A stretch of 64,000 nt of DNA from Methylococcaceae bacterium (GCA_030693065.1 JAUYBL010000029.1:62001-126000); one strand, 5' to 3'; counted from the first letter of the stretch, positions 54,476-63,901 are shown. The notes: generated by a model not told the origin, from the letters alone. A program made the numbers and translations.

Positions 54476-55540
54476 TTAACTGTCACGAGCATGGCTATAT
54501 TCTCTCGCCAGGCAAGCGACGGCCGCCGCTGGCGCACAATCCGCTGTAGACATCCCTGTTTGAATTTGTGCATGCTCTGCCAATAGTTCAGAAAAATCCC
54601 TATATGGCCGCCCCAAATCTAATGCCAATTGCCGAACCAAAAAACGGCCAACGCCTGCACCAATTATTGGCGAGTTTTTTGCCAACGGTTGTCGAGATAA
54701 TTGCCGCTGACAAGCCCGCTGTATCTTGTACAATTGTTGCGCGCGAATATCTTCAGCCAATTGTTGCCAGCGCGGTAATTCTTCATCAGAAAAATCGCAA
54801 CCGATCATCCTTGCCAGACGCTTAGCACTTGCGAAGACTGTCTTTTCTGCACCGTCTGCAGTATCGGTTTGGTCGTGACTTTCCTCCAACTCACCGGTGA
54901 GCCGGTAAACATCAGCCATAGTCGCAAAATATTCGGCCATCAGGCCAATCTCCCTACCTTTATCTAAAGTAGTTTGCGCCACCGCCATCACTGCAGTTCT
55001 GACGATACCGGTATAGATAAGTTCCTGTGATAACAAGCGTTGATAGTCGCTAACACCTTCGGCCAACACTTGGCTGTCACAAAGCAACAAAATATCAGTG
55101 GTCGTGCTGCCAATGTCAACAAACAACCCATTACCTATTTTCTGGGCTGTCAACGAAGCGCTGGCAAGCCAATTGGCTGAAGCAATGGCTTCATAATGTT
55201 TAACTGCAATTTTTGAAGACTCAACGAAACCTTCTTGTCCGGCATAAATCAAGAGTTCAGTATTCGGCAATAAAGTACGCATGGTATTGATAATGCTGAC
55301 GACACCAGCATCGCGGTTAGCAAATAAATCTACTAGTTCGCCGGTCATAGTAATAGCGTGAACCGTATCGCCACCCGGCATGCCTGCCAAAATCATATTC
55401 ACTGCATTGCGCAGTTGATCCAGCCCTTTCCATAATGGGCACGGTTGCTGATAAACCGCGACACAACAGCCATCGGTATTAACTAGTGCTGCTTTAACAT
55501 GGGCCCCGCCAATATCCCAGCCGATGGTATTAATTTGCAT
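54476..55540 (-). CDS. Hydantoinase/oxoprolinase-like H4MPT-linked C1 pathway protein (MfnF-like)
   Basis: About 354 residues with an actin-like ATPase start MQINTIGWDIGGAHVKAAL, VDIGSTTTDI near residue 140 and GAGVGRFLV near residue 295. It matches the probable H4MPT-linked C1 transfer pathway protein family (TIGR03123-like), whose archaeal relatives include MfnF of methanofuran synthesis; that link is from memory. The ATG at 55540 has AGGA 5 bp upstream and overlaps the preceding stop by 11 bp; a longer frame would run deep into that gene. Confidence 0.82.
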   Translation of the reverse strand: MQINTIGWDIGGAHVKAALVNTDGCCVAVYQQPCPLWKGLDQLRNAVNMILAGMPGGDTVHAITMTGELVDLFANRDAGVVSIINTMRTLLPNTELLIYAGQEGFVESSKIAVKHYEAIASANWLASASLTAQKIGNGLFVDIGSTTTDILLLCDSQVLAEGVSDYQRLLSQELIYTGIVRTAVMAVAQTTLDKGREIGLMAEYFATMADVYRLTGELEESHDQTDTADGAEKTVFASAKRLARMIGCDFSDEELPRWQQLAEDIRAQQLYKIQRACQRQLSRQPLAKNSPIIGAGVGRFLVRQLALDLGRPYRDFSELLAEHAQIQTGMSTADCAPAAAVACLAREYSHARDS

Positions 55541-56519
55541 AAGCTTCCTGTTGCAGGTTGATGGTAATGGGCCGATTTTGTTGCCGAATAAGATCCGGAT
55601 CGCCGTCAAGCAACTGCAACACCGCTTTTGCTATATTAATACCCAATGCAGCATATATACCGGTAAACGAGGTAGTCAGACGCGGATTTATCTCCAACAC
55701 CCAGATTTGATCAGGGGATTCAATCAAATCAATCCCGACATATCCCCAGCAGTCCGGCACTGCCCGAGCAACACTATCGGCTATATCCTGATAGATTGAG
55801 CTTGCCGGTTGATAATTAACAATAATTTCTGATAACTGATATTGCTTGTCGATAAGGTTGAATTTCTGCAAATTAACACACACCAACCACGCTTTACCTT
55901 GTTTGAACAGACATGACAGACTGGTTTTATGCCCTTTTAAATGTGGCTGAATGATGTATTCTCCTTCACGCTTCAGCATTTGCTCATAATCGTTAAACTC
56001 GGTAATCAAATAACTATCAGCACAGCCTACTCCATCTATCTGCTTAACCATCCATTCACCAGGCAAATATTCATTCCGCTCAAAAATTCGCGTGGCCACC
56101 GTGGCTATTTGATGCGCCTTAAGCCGTTGATAGGTTTTGTATTTATCTCCTGCAATAGCTACAGCGCTGGCAGGCGATGTCAGGATTGTTTTCCCAAGCG
56201 CCTCTACAATTTGACATAGCTGCTGCAAGATACCATCAAATTCCGGAGCTACTGGCCAGACCGCATCGCAACGGCTAGCGGCAATAGTAAATTGTTCCAG
56301 CACATCGTGCTCAGATCTAACTGCAATAAGTTCACATCCAGGATGAGCAAGATCAACAAACCTTTCATCCAATAACACGGTTAACTGCAATTGCTTAGTT
56401 GTGGAAAAATTATCAAGTAAAGCCGCCAATATTAAGCGCCCTTCCCTGACTAATGACTCTGGCAGCTCTTGATTATTAAAACCACCGCCGGTGATATACT
56501 CAAATATCAGAATTTTCAC
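55530..56519 (-). CDS. ATP-grasp ligase, MfnD-like
   Basis: A 329-residue ATP-grasp protein. It opens MKILIFEYITGGGFNNQELP, the start typical of the tyramine-glutamate ligase-like family, and has the ATP-binding segments KYKTYQRLKAH, GEYIIQPHLKGHKTSLSCLF and the metal-binding EINPRLTTSFTG near residue 278. In archaea MfnD joins glutamate to tyramine in methanofuran; methylotrophs have a methylofuran-type cofactor, so an amino-acid ligation step there is inferred. It is divergent from the HisA-like gene (79-bp gap). Confidence 0.82.
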   Translation of the reverse strand: MKILIFEYITGGGFNNQELPESLVREGRLILAALLDNFSTTKQLQLTVLLDERFVDLAHPGCELIAVRSEHDVLEQFTIAASRCDAVWPVAPEFDGILQQLCQIVEALGKTILTSPASAVAIAGDKYKTYQRLKAHQIATVATRIFERNEYLPGEWMVKQIDGVGCADSYLITEFNDYEQMLKREGEYIIQPHLKGHKTSLSCLFKQGKAWLVCVNLQKFNLIDKQYQLSEIIVNYQPASSIYQDIADSVARAVPDCWGYVGIDLIESPDQIWVLEINPRLTTSFTGIYAALGINIAKAVLQLLDGDPDLIRQQNRPITINLQQEAYAN

Positions 56520-56598
56520 ATTATCTTCGCTTTAATAACAAAAATGGATAATGAGAAATCAATAAGCCATTGTAACATAAGCATATTTATTTAAACCC

Positions 56599-57306
56599 AT
56601 GAAAATCATCCCCGTAATTGATCTAAAGGATGGTCTAGTTGTACTCGCGCAACGAGGCAACCGCGACGACTATCAACCGATCAGTAGCCCATTATGCCAA
56701 TCAGCTGATATTTATCAGGTTATCAAGGCATTTTTGAAAATCTATAGCTTCGATACTCTATATATCGCAGATCTAAATGCAATTACCGGACAAGGAAATA
56801 ATGATGAACTTTTGAAGCGGGTGCTAACTGATTTTACGGAAATTACTTTCTGGATAGATCGCGGCTATCAACTATTTAAATACCCCTCAAAGTTACCAAA
56901 TAACTATTTACCTGTACTGGGAAGCGAGTCTTATCAGGATGATAATATTTTAGACATTCAAGAGTACAAAAAGAATTTCATTCTCTCACTGGATTTTGCT
57001 AATTCTTGTGCCCTGGGCACAAAAACGTTATTTTCTAATCCTTGTTATTGGCCTGACAATATTATCGTTATGACCCTTGAACGAGTAGGTAGTTATGATG
57101 GCCCAGATTTACAAAAACTGCATGATTTTTCCAGTCGCTATCCTGACAAACAATTTATTGCCGCCGGTGGCATTCGCAACGCAGAAGATTTAGTTGCATT
57201 GAAGACGTCAGGCATTCATCAGGCATTGATTGCCAGTGCTTTGCATTTTGGCAACATTAGCTCTGATGACATTTCAAAACTTCAGACAAAAAAATACCCC
57301 GCCTAA
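56599..57306 (+). CDS. HisA/HisF-like (beta/alpha)8-barrel protein of C1 cofactor clusters
   Basis: A 235-residue protein with HisA-like half-barrel motifs: MKIIPVIDLKDGLVV at the start, LYIADLNAITG near residue 53, and a C-terminal phosphate-binding AAGGIRNAEDL and ALIASALHFG. HisA proper makes histidine; this version lies in the H4MPT/methanofuran region with no other his genes and fits the HisA/F-related family found in methylotrophs and methanogens (TIGR00734-like). Its substrate is unknown. Its stop codon lies within the terminator hairpin shared with fae. Confidence 0.78.
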   Translation: MKIIPVIDLKDGLVVLAQRGNRDDYQPISSPLCQSADIYQVIKAFLKIYSFDTLYIADLNAITGQGNNDELLKRVLTDFTEITFWIDRGYQLFKYPSKLPNNYLPVLGSESYQDDNILDIQEYKKNFILSLDFANSCALGTKTLFSNPCYWPDNIIVMTLERVGSYDGPDLQKLHDFSSRYPDKQFIAAGGIRNAEDLVALKTSGIHQALIASALHFGNISSDDISKLQTKKYPA

Positions 57307-57315
57307 GCGGGGTAT
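57294..57315. terminator. Terminator shared by fae and the HisA-like gene
   Basis: A 9-bp stem ATACCCCGC/GCGGGGTAT with loop CTAA lies between convergent genes. In the fae direction it is followed by a T-run (57293-57288). The loop contains the HisA-like gene stop TAA (57304-57306). Confidence 0.88.
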
Positions 57316-57341
57316 TATTATTCGAACAACTAAATTAAATC

Positions 57342-57851
57342 TTAGTTAGCAGCGAATGGGTGTACAGACGAACCTTTAGCAGCAACTACTTCTTTAGCTG
57401 TTGGAGTTCCTGCAACAGCACGAGCGATAGCTTCTTTAGTTGCTTCGTAGTTGTACTGTTGAATTTTAGCGTCGTCTTCAGCAGCCCAATGGATGAATAC
57501 ACCAACTGAGATAAACAAATCGTCAGCTTCATCAGCAGGGATTGTGCCGTTTTCAACGGAGTCAGCAACAGCAAGGGCAACACCACGTTGTGCTGGGCCA
57601 AACATTTGAACAGCTTGTTTAGCACCTTTGATAGTTACTTTATTGAACAATACAGTTGCAGGCTTAACCAACAGGTTAGGAGCAACAACAGCTAATAAAG
57701 TAGAAAAGCCGTCTTTGTTGTTTGTTAACGCGTTTGCAAAAGCAGTTTCAGCTGCAGAACCTCTTGGCCCAATGATCAAGTCGATGTGCGCAACTTCGTT
57801 ACCTTCACCAACTAAAGACTCACCAACGCGTAAATTATTAATCTTTGCCAT
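57342..57851 (-). CDS. fae: Formaldehyde-activating enzyme
   Basis: A 169-residue Fae, which speeds the condensation of formaldehyde with H4MPT to methylene-H4MPT. It has [16 protein letters not shown] with catalytic His22 (His17 in Methylobacterium), [21 protein letters not shown] and VFIHWAA. AGGGGA lies about 9 bp before the ATG. It follows orf5 by 60 bp and ends at a strong hairpin. It removes the formaldehyde made by XoxF-type enzymes. Confidence 0.98.
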   Translation of the reverse strand: MAKINNLRVGESLVGEGNEVAHIDLIIGPRGSAAETAFANALTNNKDGFSTLLAVVAPNLLVKPATVLFNKVTIKGAKQAVQMFGPAQRGVALAVADSVENGTIPADEADDLFISVGVFIHWAAEDDAKIQQYNYEATKEAIARAVAGTPTAKEVVAAKGSSVHPFAAN

Positions 57852-57911
57852 GCTTATTTTCCCCTGTTACAAAAAATGAAAAAACTCATAGTCTTATCGA
57901 TATTCATCGAC

Positions 57912-58796
57912 TTAACTATGTAAATAATCAGCCTTATCTGCGAATGACTCGCAGACAAGATCCATTAAAAATGCTGTAAATACCGTTGCCACAGTCATAT
58001 CAGCGGTTGTCCCTGGATTAATACCTAGCGACTTAAACTCCTTATCCAATTGATAAAGCATGGGCATCAACTGCTCTGTATCATCCGTACTAGCCAGATC
58101 CACACTCAGCTGAGCCATTCTTGTAGCAACCAGTTCGGAATACTGCTTTCCATGCTTTCTCTCAATATGACTATCAGGAATTTGACCTAACATATCAGCA
58201 TAAACCGATAATGAGGCCCAACCATGATTGCCCCATCGATCGAGTGCGGAAGTATAGCTTAAAAGGGCGGTTTCGAAAATATCTTTATAGTTAGTTACGT
58301 ATTGCAATGCAATACGATCCTTACTGCAAGCTAGACGCATTGCCTCTGTAAGATTTACTGTGGGCGTGTACTTAACATCTTGCTGCTCCGAACTCCCCAA
58401 ACCGCCCGGCGATGCCAGAGCAATCGCTTGAAAGACCCACCTAGCATCATCGAGTGTTGTCGTCGCTAAAATACGGCTTAAAGCTTGCCTTAAGGTTTCC
58501 CCAAGCTCAAAATTATTGATCGCCTGAACAAGCGGGGCACAGAGCAGTATTATTCCCAAGTTGGTGTTACAACCAACTGCCGCACGCGTGGCTTGGACAG
58601 CGTAATAGATTTTTTCACCTAATGAATATTCAGAATTAGAAAGCGCTTTAGCACTGACTTCAGCACTCAATCTAAAATCACCGACAGTCATGTCATGTCC
58701 GTCGGCATAAATACTGACATTTCCAGGTTTAAATGCCTGCAACTCAATATCACAAGCTTGCCGATATAAATTAGAAATTTGTTGAGGTGTAATCAC
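57912..58796 (-). CDS. CitG-like triphosphoribosyl-dephospho-CoA synthase family protein (methylotroph Orf5)
   Basis: The 294-residue helical protein has CitG-family signatures: ELQAFKPGNVSIY near residue 17, NTNLGIILLCAPL near residue 77 and ASPGGLGSSEQQDV near residue 129. Its GTG start at 58796 overlaps the stop of the preceding ATP-grasp gene (GTGA). In methylotrophs the homologue (orf5) lies between mch-type and fae genes and is needed for C1 metabolism, probably in cofactor synthesis, but its reaction is not established to my knowledge. Confidence 0.88.
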   Translation of the reverse strand: MITPQQISNLYRQACDIELQAFKPGNVSIYADGHDMTVGDFRLSAEVSAKALSNSEYSLGEKIYYAVQATRAAVGCNTNLGIILLCAPLVQAINNFELGETLRQALSRILATTTLDDARWVFQAIALASPGGLGSSEQQDVKYTPTVNLTEAMRLACSKDRIALQYVTNYKDIFETALLSYTSALDRWGNHGWASLSVYADMLGQIPDSHIERKHGKQYSELVATRMAQLSVDLASTDDTEQLMPMLYQLDKEFKSLGINPGTTADMTVATVFTAFLMDLVCESFADKADYLHS

Positions 58797-59713
58797 AATT
58801 CACATACCAACGTAACAGATGTTTCTTTGCAAATAAGCCTATTAACCAAATCACCAGCCAATAACTCGGCAATATTTACATCGCAAACACTTTCAAGGCC
58901 CTTCCACGCAGGTATGCTATTAACTTCAATAATTGTGTAATCACCAGTTTTGTCTTTGATAATGTCTACACCTGCATAATCCATGGATAATGCATTTGCT
59001 GCTTTAACTGCCAACAAGGCAAGTTCAGGCTCTAACTCTATCAATTCGCATGCCGCTCCACGGGCAACATTGTTCAGCCAAAACTTTCCTCGTCTACGCA
59101 TTGCGGCAACAGCTAAACCATTAATTACAAAAACACGATTATCAGAAAACCCCTCACCCTCGCAATGCACAAATCGTTGTAGATAATAAACGCCGTGACT
59201 ACTGGTTAGCCAAAACAAGTCAGTCATCTTTTCAATCCGGCGAATTCCCTCACCTTGCGAACCAAATAGCGGCTTACTAATAAGCATTTTGCCGTTTTTG
59301 AGTTCTGCTTCGGCAATAGCTAGTGCATTTTCTCTGTTTCGTAGCACCCAAGTCACCGGAGTAGGTAAGCCAGCATTATGTAGTAAAAAACTGGTCATTC
59401 CCTTATCAACGCTTCGCTCCACCGCATGACCGTCATTATAAACTGGAACTCCCTTTGCCTTTAATGCATGCAAAACGTCTAAATACAAAACAACTTCTTC
59501 CAGCGACCCGCCGGGTACCCCTCGAACAAAAACGGCATCAGGAAGCATGCCATCAAATCCAGGAATTCTAATTGGCAACGTTCCAGGCTCAATTGTAAAT
59601 TCACATTCGGTTAATGAAACAAAGTCACTAGCATAACCAAGATCAGAAAAAGCTTGTCGTAATTGCCGACCATGCCAACCTGGATCATCTGTAAAAATCG
59701 CTATTCGCCCCAC
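58793..59713 (-). CDS. RimK-type ATP-grasp ligase (methylotroph Orf7, MptN-like)
   Basis: A 306-residue RimK-type ATP-grasp protein: GRIAIFTDDPGWHGRQL at the start, KPLFGSQGEGIRRI near residue 147, and the metal-binding VDIIKDKTGDYTIIEVNS near residue 255. Archaeal MptN adds glutamate to H4MPT, and the methylotroph Orf7 is grouped with it, so glutamylation of the cofactor is likely. It lies 9 bp after mch and overlaps the start of orf5. Confidence 0.87.
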   Translation of the reverse strand: MGRIAIFTDDPGWHGRQLRQAFSDLGYASDFVSLTECEFTIEPGTLPIRIPGFDGMLPDAVFVRGVPGGSLEEVVLYLDVLHALKAKGVPVYNDGHAVERSVDKGMTSFLLHNAGLPTPVTWVLRNRENALAIAEAELKNGKMLISKPLFGSQGEGIRRIEKMTDLFWLTSSHGVYYLQRFVHCEGEGFSDNRVFVINGLAVAAMRRRGKFWLNNVARGAACELIELEPELALLAVKAANALSMDYAGVDIIKDKTGDYTIIEVNSIPAWKGLESVCDVNIAELLAGDLVNRLICKETSVTLVCEL

Positions 59714-59722
59714 TTTTAATCT

Positions 59723-60706
59723 CTATGCTCCAAAAGATTGATCTAATAAAGCATTATCTAACTTCCCTGCACGAAAACTTTTTCCTGAATCGACCGCGGT
59801 AACGATCACGCTAGCAGGACTAAATAGCATTGCGTCAATCTTGAAAAAATCATATTCATATTGCTTAAAAATGTCGGCAAAGGGTTTTCCGTAATCTTTA
59901 GATGTAGAGCTAGGTAATTCATTAGCCAATTTTTCTGCCGCTTCATCACTGCCTTTGACAAAAATATGCACCTGACCAGCAAACAAAATGGCATCATTAG
60001 TCCGCCCCATGGCTTTAACAAAATTTGGATGCGGTGGGCAAATAGGGGCACTGCCGCTGCCGTCGATAATATTTTCTAAAGGAAAATGCAGAGCATGTGC
60101 CTTATGCATCGCCACTTCCAATACCCGTGCAACAACTTGTACTCCGCCAGCCAAACTGCTGGTTGGTGTTACGATAATAGTCAATTTAGCGGGATCGATT
60201 TTGCACGCTGTTGCCACTTTCTCAACAATCTCAACTGGTGGTACAGCATCATTTTCAATTACTAAAACAGTTGCATCAGATTCATCATGATAATCCAACT
60301 CTTTATATAGTTCTTCAACCGGCTCTTGCTTACCATCTTTAATTTTGGTGGCCAGTGCGCGTGCAGGTCCTGACCCTAGAGCATAATATTTTCCATGTGA
60401 GAGACTCCAACCGGCGTACTGACTCCCCAGACAACCTAAAACTGGATTACCGGTATGAACATTGACTGTCAACGGCCAATTTGTGGTGTAAGGGCTATGG
60501 GTAATTGTCACAGTCCCCATACCACCAAGACAAATTTCAGCAATGATACGCCCAGCCTCCAAACCACCAGGCACGTTGATCCCCGCGTCAATAACGGTAC
60601 ATCCATTTGCCAACCTTTCTACACCAACCCTTAGTTTGTCAGCATTATTTATCAGTAGTTGAACTAATGGTTGGGTCAATTTATTAACGCTAGCTTTGTA
60701 TTCCAT
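59723..60706 (-). CDS. mch: Methenyl-H4MPT cyclohydrolase
   Basis: A 327-residue Mch that converts methenyl-H4MPT to formyl-H4MPT in formaldehyde oxidation. It has [21 protein letters not shown] near residue 43, [18 protein letters not shown] and [19 protein letters not shown]. It starts 1-2 bp after the Orf17-like gene and precedes the RimK-type gene by 9 bp, forming one operon. The archaeal and bacterial branches share this fold and these motifs. Confidence 0.96.
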   Translation of the reverse strand: MEYKASVNKLTQPLVQLLINNADKLRVGVERLANGCTVIDAGINVPGGLEAGRIIAEICLGGMGTVTITHSPYTTNWPLTVNVHTGNPVLGCLGSQYAGWSLSHGKYYALGSGPARALATKIKDGKQEPVEELYKELDYHDESDATVLVIENDAVPPVEIVEKVATACKIDPAKLTIIVTPTSSLAGGVQVVARVLEVAMHKAHALHFPLENIIDGSGSAPICPPHPNFVKAMGRTNDAILFAGQVHIFVKGSDEAAEKLANELPSSTSKDYGKPFADIFKQYEYDFFKIDAMLFSPASVIVTAVDSGKSFRAGKLDNALLDQSFGA

Positions 60707-60707
60707 T

Positions 60708-61799
60708 TTAATCAGTGCCTTCTAAGTTTTTAATAAGTTGTTGCTGTTTAATTGCTAATTGTACTAGTACCAGCTGTGTATTTTTTTCATGCACAATAAT
60801 ACTGCAAATTGGCTGTCCTTTGCGAATCAATGCCCCTGCTTTCGGAATATCGACAACGCCTTCTGGCCAATAAAATTGCACGGGAATAGTGAGGTCATCC
60901 TCTGCATAAATAACTTGATATGCAGCGGCCCGCGTCTGGAGGGGCAAGTTAGGAGTCAACTCACCATTGCATGCACGTATATGCCTACTAAGTAAGTCAA
61001 CATCATACAATTGCATACTAGCTGAAGGACGGGGATTAATTTCCAAAACAAAACAAGCCCCGTTAGTATAAATAAAATCCAAAGAATTAAGACCTAACAA
61101 ACCATACACAGGCACAAGCTTCTCTATCCATTCAACAACATTTTGCTTATATTCATCCCTCAACTCGCAACTATTAATGATCCCTGAAAAAATAAATTCT
61201 GTTTTTTCATCAGAATTTAAAGTCCATTGCGTATTAAATCCAACAACTTGTGCATGCTCTCCATCAGCTAAAAATAATACTGAATGTTGGGCTCCAATTA
61301 AAAATTTCTGCCAATAAAAATATTTATCTACATTACAAGTTTGACTAAATCGTTTAATACCTATACCGCCATGTCCAAACATTGGTTTAATCAACCAATC
61401 TTCTGCCAGCTCCGGTTGTATAAAGGAAACATCAGGATGGGGGATTTTTAGCGTTCCAAGAGTAGAAAAAAAAGATTTTTTATCTTGTACCGCGACAAAG
61501 GTTTTGTAATTATTTCCTAACACCTCTAGTTTTTCAGTTAAGTAACCCAAACTATCGGGATATTCTTCAAAACCACTGCTATAAATCACATCGGAAATAG
61601 AATGACGGGCAATAAGAAAGCTAAGTGCGGGAATTAAATAACATTTTGATAGGTCAGGTATTTGGCAAAATTCAAGGGCAAAAGCCTGTGTGTCACTATC
61701 AGAATAAACATCAATAACAATTGAATTAAGTCCTATTTGCTTTGCAGCGTAGGCCAGCATACGAGCAGATTGCCCAACAATAAGTAATTTTTGTTGCAT
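60708..61799 (-). CDS. ATP-grasp protein of the H4MPT cluster (Orf17-like)
   Basis: About 363 residues. The Rossmann-type start is [35 protein letters not shown] near residue 140 binds ATP and the metal-binding [16 protein letters not shown] lies near residue 262. Homologues lie next to mch in methylotroph clusters as orf17 and are assigned to cofactor synthesis. The start at 61799 is chosen from the domain start; upstream codons to 61952 are not conserved-looking, and no clear ribosome-binding site was found for either start. Confidence 0.85.
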   Translation of the reverse strand: MQQKLLIVGQSARMLAYAAKQIGLNSIVIDVYSDSDTQAFALEFCQIPDLSKCYLIPALSFLIARHSISDVIYSSGFEEYPDSLGYLTEKLEVLGNNYKTFVAVQDKKSFFSTLGTLKIPHPDVSFIQPELAEDWLIKPMFGHGGIGIKRFSQTCNVDKYFYWQKFLIGAQHSVLFLADGEHAQVVGFNTQWTLNSDEKTEFIFSGIINSCELRDEYKQNVVEWIEKLVPVYGLLGLNSLDFIYTNGACFVLEINPRPSASMQLYDVDLLSRHIRACNGELTPNLPLQTRAAAYQVIYAEDDLTIPVQFYWPEGVVDIPKAGALIRKGQPICSIIVHEKNTQLVLVQLAIKQQQLIKNLEGTD

Positions 61800-62065
61800 A
61801 GCTAAGTTAAATACAGTTGAAGTTACGCATTGACGACAGGCTGAAATTCTGGATTCAATTGCATCATATTTGGCATAAAAGTCACAATAAACGAAGCGAT
61901 CACCTCTTTTGAACAAATTTCGCTGCACGCTATAGCAATTGTTAATGACCATCGCAATTCTGAGTTTCTGTAGTTGGATGAAGCCACATATAGCCGCAAA
62001 AAGATGGTTTTTGATAGCACCTTTACTGCGAACTTGAAAGCGTTCAATGTTACATACCTAATCTG

Positions 62066-62285
62066 ATTGCGCACAACCATTGTAATACCGCTATATCCGC
62101 TGGCTTTGGCAGGCAGCGCAGCCATATCAAAACTGTGTCTTGAAGTTGAAAGCGAAAACTTTATTTTGCTAACGCAACAAATTGCGGGTGTTGACCGGAA
62201 AAATCTTGGCAAAGAAATTTGCAATCTATCTCATGCTCGGATTGAAATACTCGCCGCTTTGGATTTTATTGTTTCGGGGATTTGA
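62066..62285 (+). pseudogene. ccdB 3' fragment (duplicated)
   Basis: The frame from 62067 encodes the C-terminal two-thirds of a CcdB-type toxin and matches the intact ccdB at 62947-63166 with only scattered differences, mostly near the 5' end; the last 90 bases are almost identical. The N-terminal part and the antitoxin gene are absent. It is the coding part of the direct repeat described at 62066-62317. Confidence 0.88.
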
Positions 62286-62317
62286 TAACTGGTTGAGCTG
62301 AATGCAATGAAGCCCAA
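62066..62317. repeat. Direct repeat copy 1 (ccdB 3' end and downstream)
   Basis: This 252-bp segment recurs at 62947-63198 with a constant offset of 881 bp and no gaps seen. The repeat extends 32 bp beyond the stop, through a hairpin-like GAATGCAATGAAGCCCAA. Confidence 0.85.
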
Positions 62318-62609
62318 TATTTCTTTGCTAAGTGTTAGGCTCAGCCCAACCGAACTATCTTGCAAAAAATTCCGCTGGTGTTGCTACACAAAATCAGCGG
62401 CCTTATTTTTGGGGCTGTAGGTGTTTGCTGGTTACTGTACTTATATTGCCAAACAATTTCAGGCTTAATTACTTGTAATAACCGCTGTAAAAACTAACGC
62501 CCGACGTCGAGAATCATCCTCAGAAAAACTTTAAACAACACGCCAAACACCTTGCGACACAAGCCTAATGCGCATAGCATATCCACACATAAACAGAGGA
62601 TTTTTGCGC
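62286..62609. other. Intergenic region upstream of ccdA
   Basis: This stretch contains the end of the direct repeat and a short inverted CCGCTG/CAGCGG pair. I see no coding frame or strong promoter. It must contain the ccdAB promoter and operator. Confidence 0.45.
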
Positions 62610-62855
62610 ATGAACCACATATTTAATACCCAAGCTCCCAAAAAACCAACCAATGTCAGCATTAACAGCGACTTGTTGACTCAAGCTAAAGAGCTGAAAA
62701 TCAATATCTCTGCTACCCTGGAAAACGCCTTAACAGACTTGGTTAACGCCAAAAAGCAAGAACTTTGGAAGCAGAAAAACAAAGCCGCCATTGAGGCATA
62801 CAATCAATTGGTAGAGGAAAATGGCGTGTTTGGCGATGATCTACGGAGCTTTTAA
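62610..62855 (+). CDS. ccdA: CcdA-type antitoxin
   Basis: An 81-residue protein with the CcdA pattern: a ribbon-helix-helix N-terminus (KKPTNVSINSDLLTQAKEL) and the C-terminal neutralising tail ending AIEAYNQLVEENGVFGDDLRSF. AGAGGA lies 9 bp before the ATG at 62610; a start at 62568 is not favoured. The stop overlaps the ccdB start (TAATG). Confidence 0.92.
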   Translation: MNHIFNTQAPKKPTNVSINSDLLTQAKELKINISATLENALTDLVNAKKQELWKQKNKAAIEAYNQLVEENGVFGDDLRSF

Positions 62856-63166
62856 TGGCCCAATTCATTGTTTACGAAAACGCAAATCGCGCCACCAAGA
62901 AGACCTACCCTTATTTACTCGACATTCAATCGAGCCTGCTTGATGAATTGCGGACGACTGTTGTTATTCCGCTATGCCCTTCTGCTTTAGCGGGTAATGC
63001 AGCCATATCAAAACTGTGTCCAGTAGTTGAGAGCGTAAACTTTATTTTGCTAACGCAACAGATTGCGGGTGTTGACCGGAAAAATCTTGGCAAAGAAATT
63101 TGCAATCTATCTCATGCTCGGATTGAAATACTCGCCGCTTTGGATTTTATTGTTTCGGGGATTTGA
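62855..63166 (+). CDS. ccdB: CcdB-type gyrase-targeting toxin
   Basis: The 103-residue protein has the CcdB fold pattern: a MAQFIVYENANRATKKTYPY start, LLDIQSSLLDELRTTVVIPL, and the C-terminal RIEILAALDFIVSGI, whose last Trp-Gly-Ile-type end in F-plasmid CcdB contacts GyrA; here it is SGI. It is coupled to ccdA by TAATG. A truncated second copy lies 881 bp upstream. Confidence 0.92.
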   Translation: MAQFIVYENANRATKKTYPYLLDIQSSLLDELRTTVVIPLCPSALAGNAAISKLCPVVESVNFILLTQQIAGVDRKNLGKEICNLSHARIEILAALDFIVSGI

Positions 63167-63198
63167 TAACTGGTTGGGCTGAATGCAATGAAGCCCAA
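62947..63198. repeat. Direct repeat copy 2 (within and after ccdB)
   Basis: This is the partner of 62066-62317; it includes the ccdB 3' part and the downstream GTTGGGCT...AGCCCAAC hairpin, which may terminate ccdAB. Confidence 0.85.
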
Positions 63199-63209
63199 CC
63201 TAACGAGCT

Positions 63210-63789
63210 TTAATTGGCTATTTTTAAAAGTGTTTTGCTCATATTCAAACTTGTAACGCTATAACCAAGCGAAACATATAAAGCTTGCGCGCCAGGATTA
63301 TGACTGAAGACGTGTAACCCAATACGGGTAAGACCAAGGCGGCGAACAATCTCTTCAAGCTGGCGAAATGCTGCTTTCGCATAGCCTTGGCGACGGAATT
63401 CGGATTTTACCTCAATGTCGCAGACGAAGGCAGATTGCATCCCCTCCTCTCCGAACACCCCAAACCAGAGGGTACCGACTGTCTTATACCAATCCCAATA
63501 AGTTTTTATTTTGAAACCCTCATCCTAACCTTCTCCCGTTGGAGAAGGGATAGCATGTGAACTTATTGTGATTGGTATTATTTATGTTTTCATCTTGAAT
63601 TTCATAGATATAGTGGTTTGCTGTTTCCAAGCCTTTCGGCAGCAGGGTTTCAAAGCTTGCTTTAGAAAGTACCAACGCATCTTTCTTCGGCCACCGTGCT
63701 GCGGCAACGCTTTCATCAGCGTAAGTATGTATCGCGGCGTCCTTGTATGAAATGAATATTTCCGGTTGCATTGGAACTAGTATTGTCAC
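63210..63789 (-). pseudogene. GNAT acetyltransferase split by a MITE
   Basis: The N-terminal half (63789 to about 63581) has YADESVAAARWPKKDAL and LLPKGLETANHYIYEIQDEN; the C-terminal half (63483 to 63210) has VGTLWFGVFG, the acetyl-CoA loop FRRQGYAKAAF and HVFSHNPGAQALYVSLGY. Together they form a familiar single-domain GNAT. Removing the 91-bp element and one 3-bp duplication joins the halves in one frame of about 161 residues (QDENINKTVGTLW). The substrate is unknown. The gene is inactive as it stands. Confidence 0.9.
63487..63577. mobile_element. 91-bp MITE with TAA target duplication
   Basis: Terminal inverted repeats TACCAATCCCAATAAGTT and AACTTATTGTGATTGGTA (18 bp, one mismatch) bound the element, and TTA occurs on both flanks (63484-63486 and 63578-63580 on the plus strand). 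The middle holds CCTTCTCCCGTTGGAGAAGG, an inner hairpin. It encodes no protein. The 3-bp TNA duplication suggests mobilisation by an IS5-family transposase, which is not in this window. Confidence 0.9.
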
Positions 63790-63901
63790 AAGCAGTAGTC
63801 CTGATTGTATTTCTATCCCAAGAGGTGAAAGATAGTCCTCTAGGTCAGAATAAGCCTGTTTGAACGGGAGAGATCAGGCGTTTCTGACAACCCGACGCTG
63901 T

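Noticed and set aside
61823-62224. 133-codon minus-strand frame upstream of the Orf17-like gene
   Set aside because: It is antisense to the ccdB fragment over much of its length and carries no family motif.
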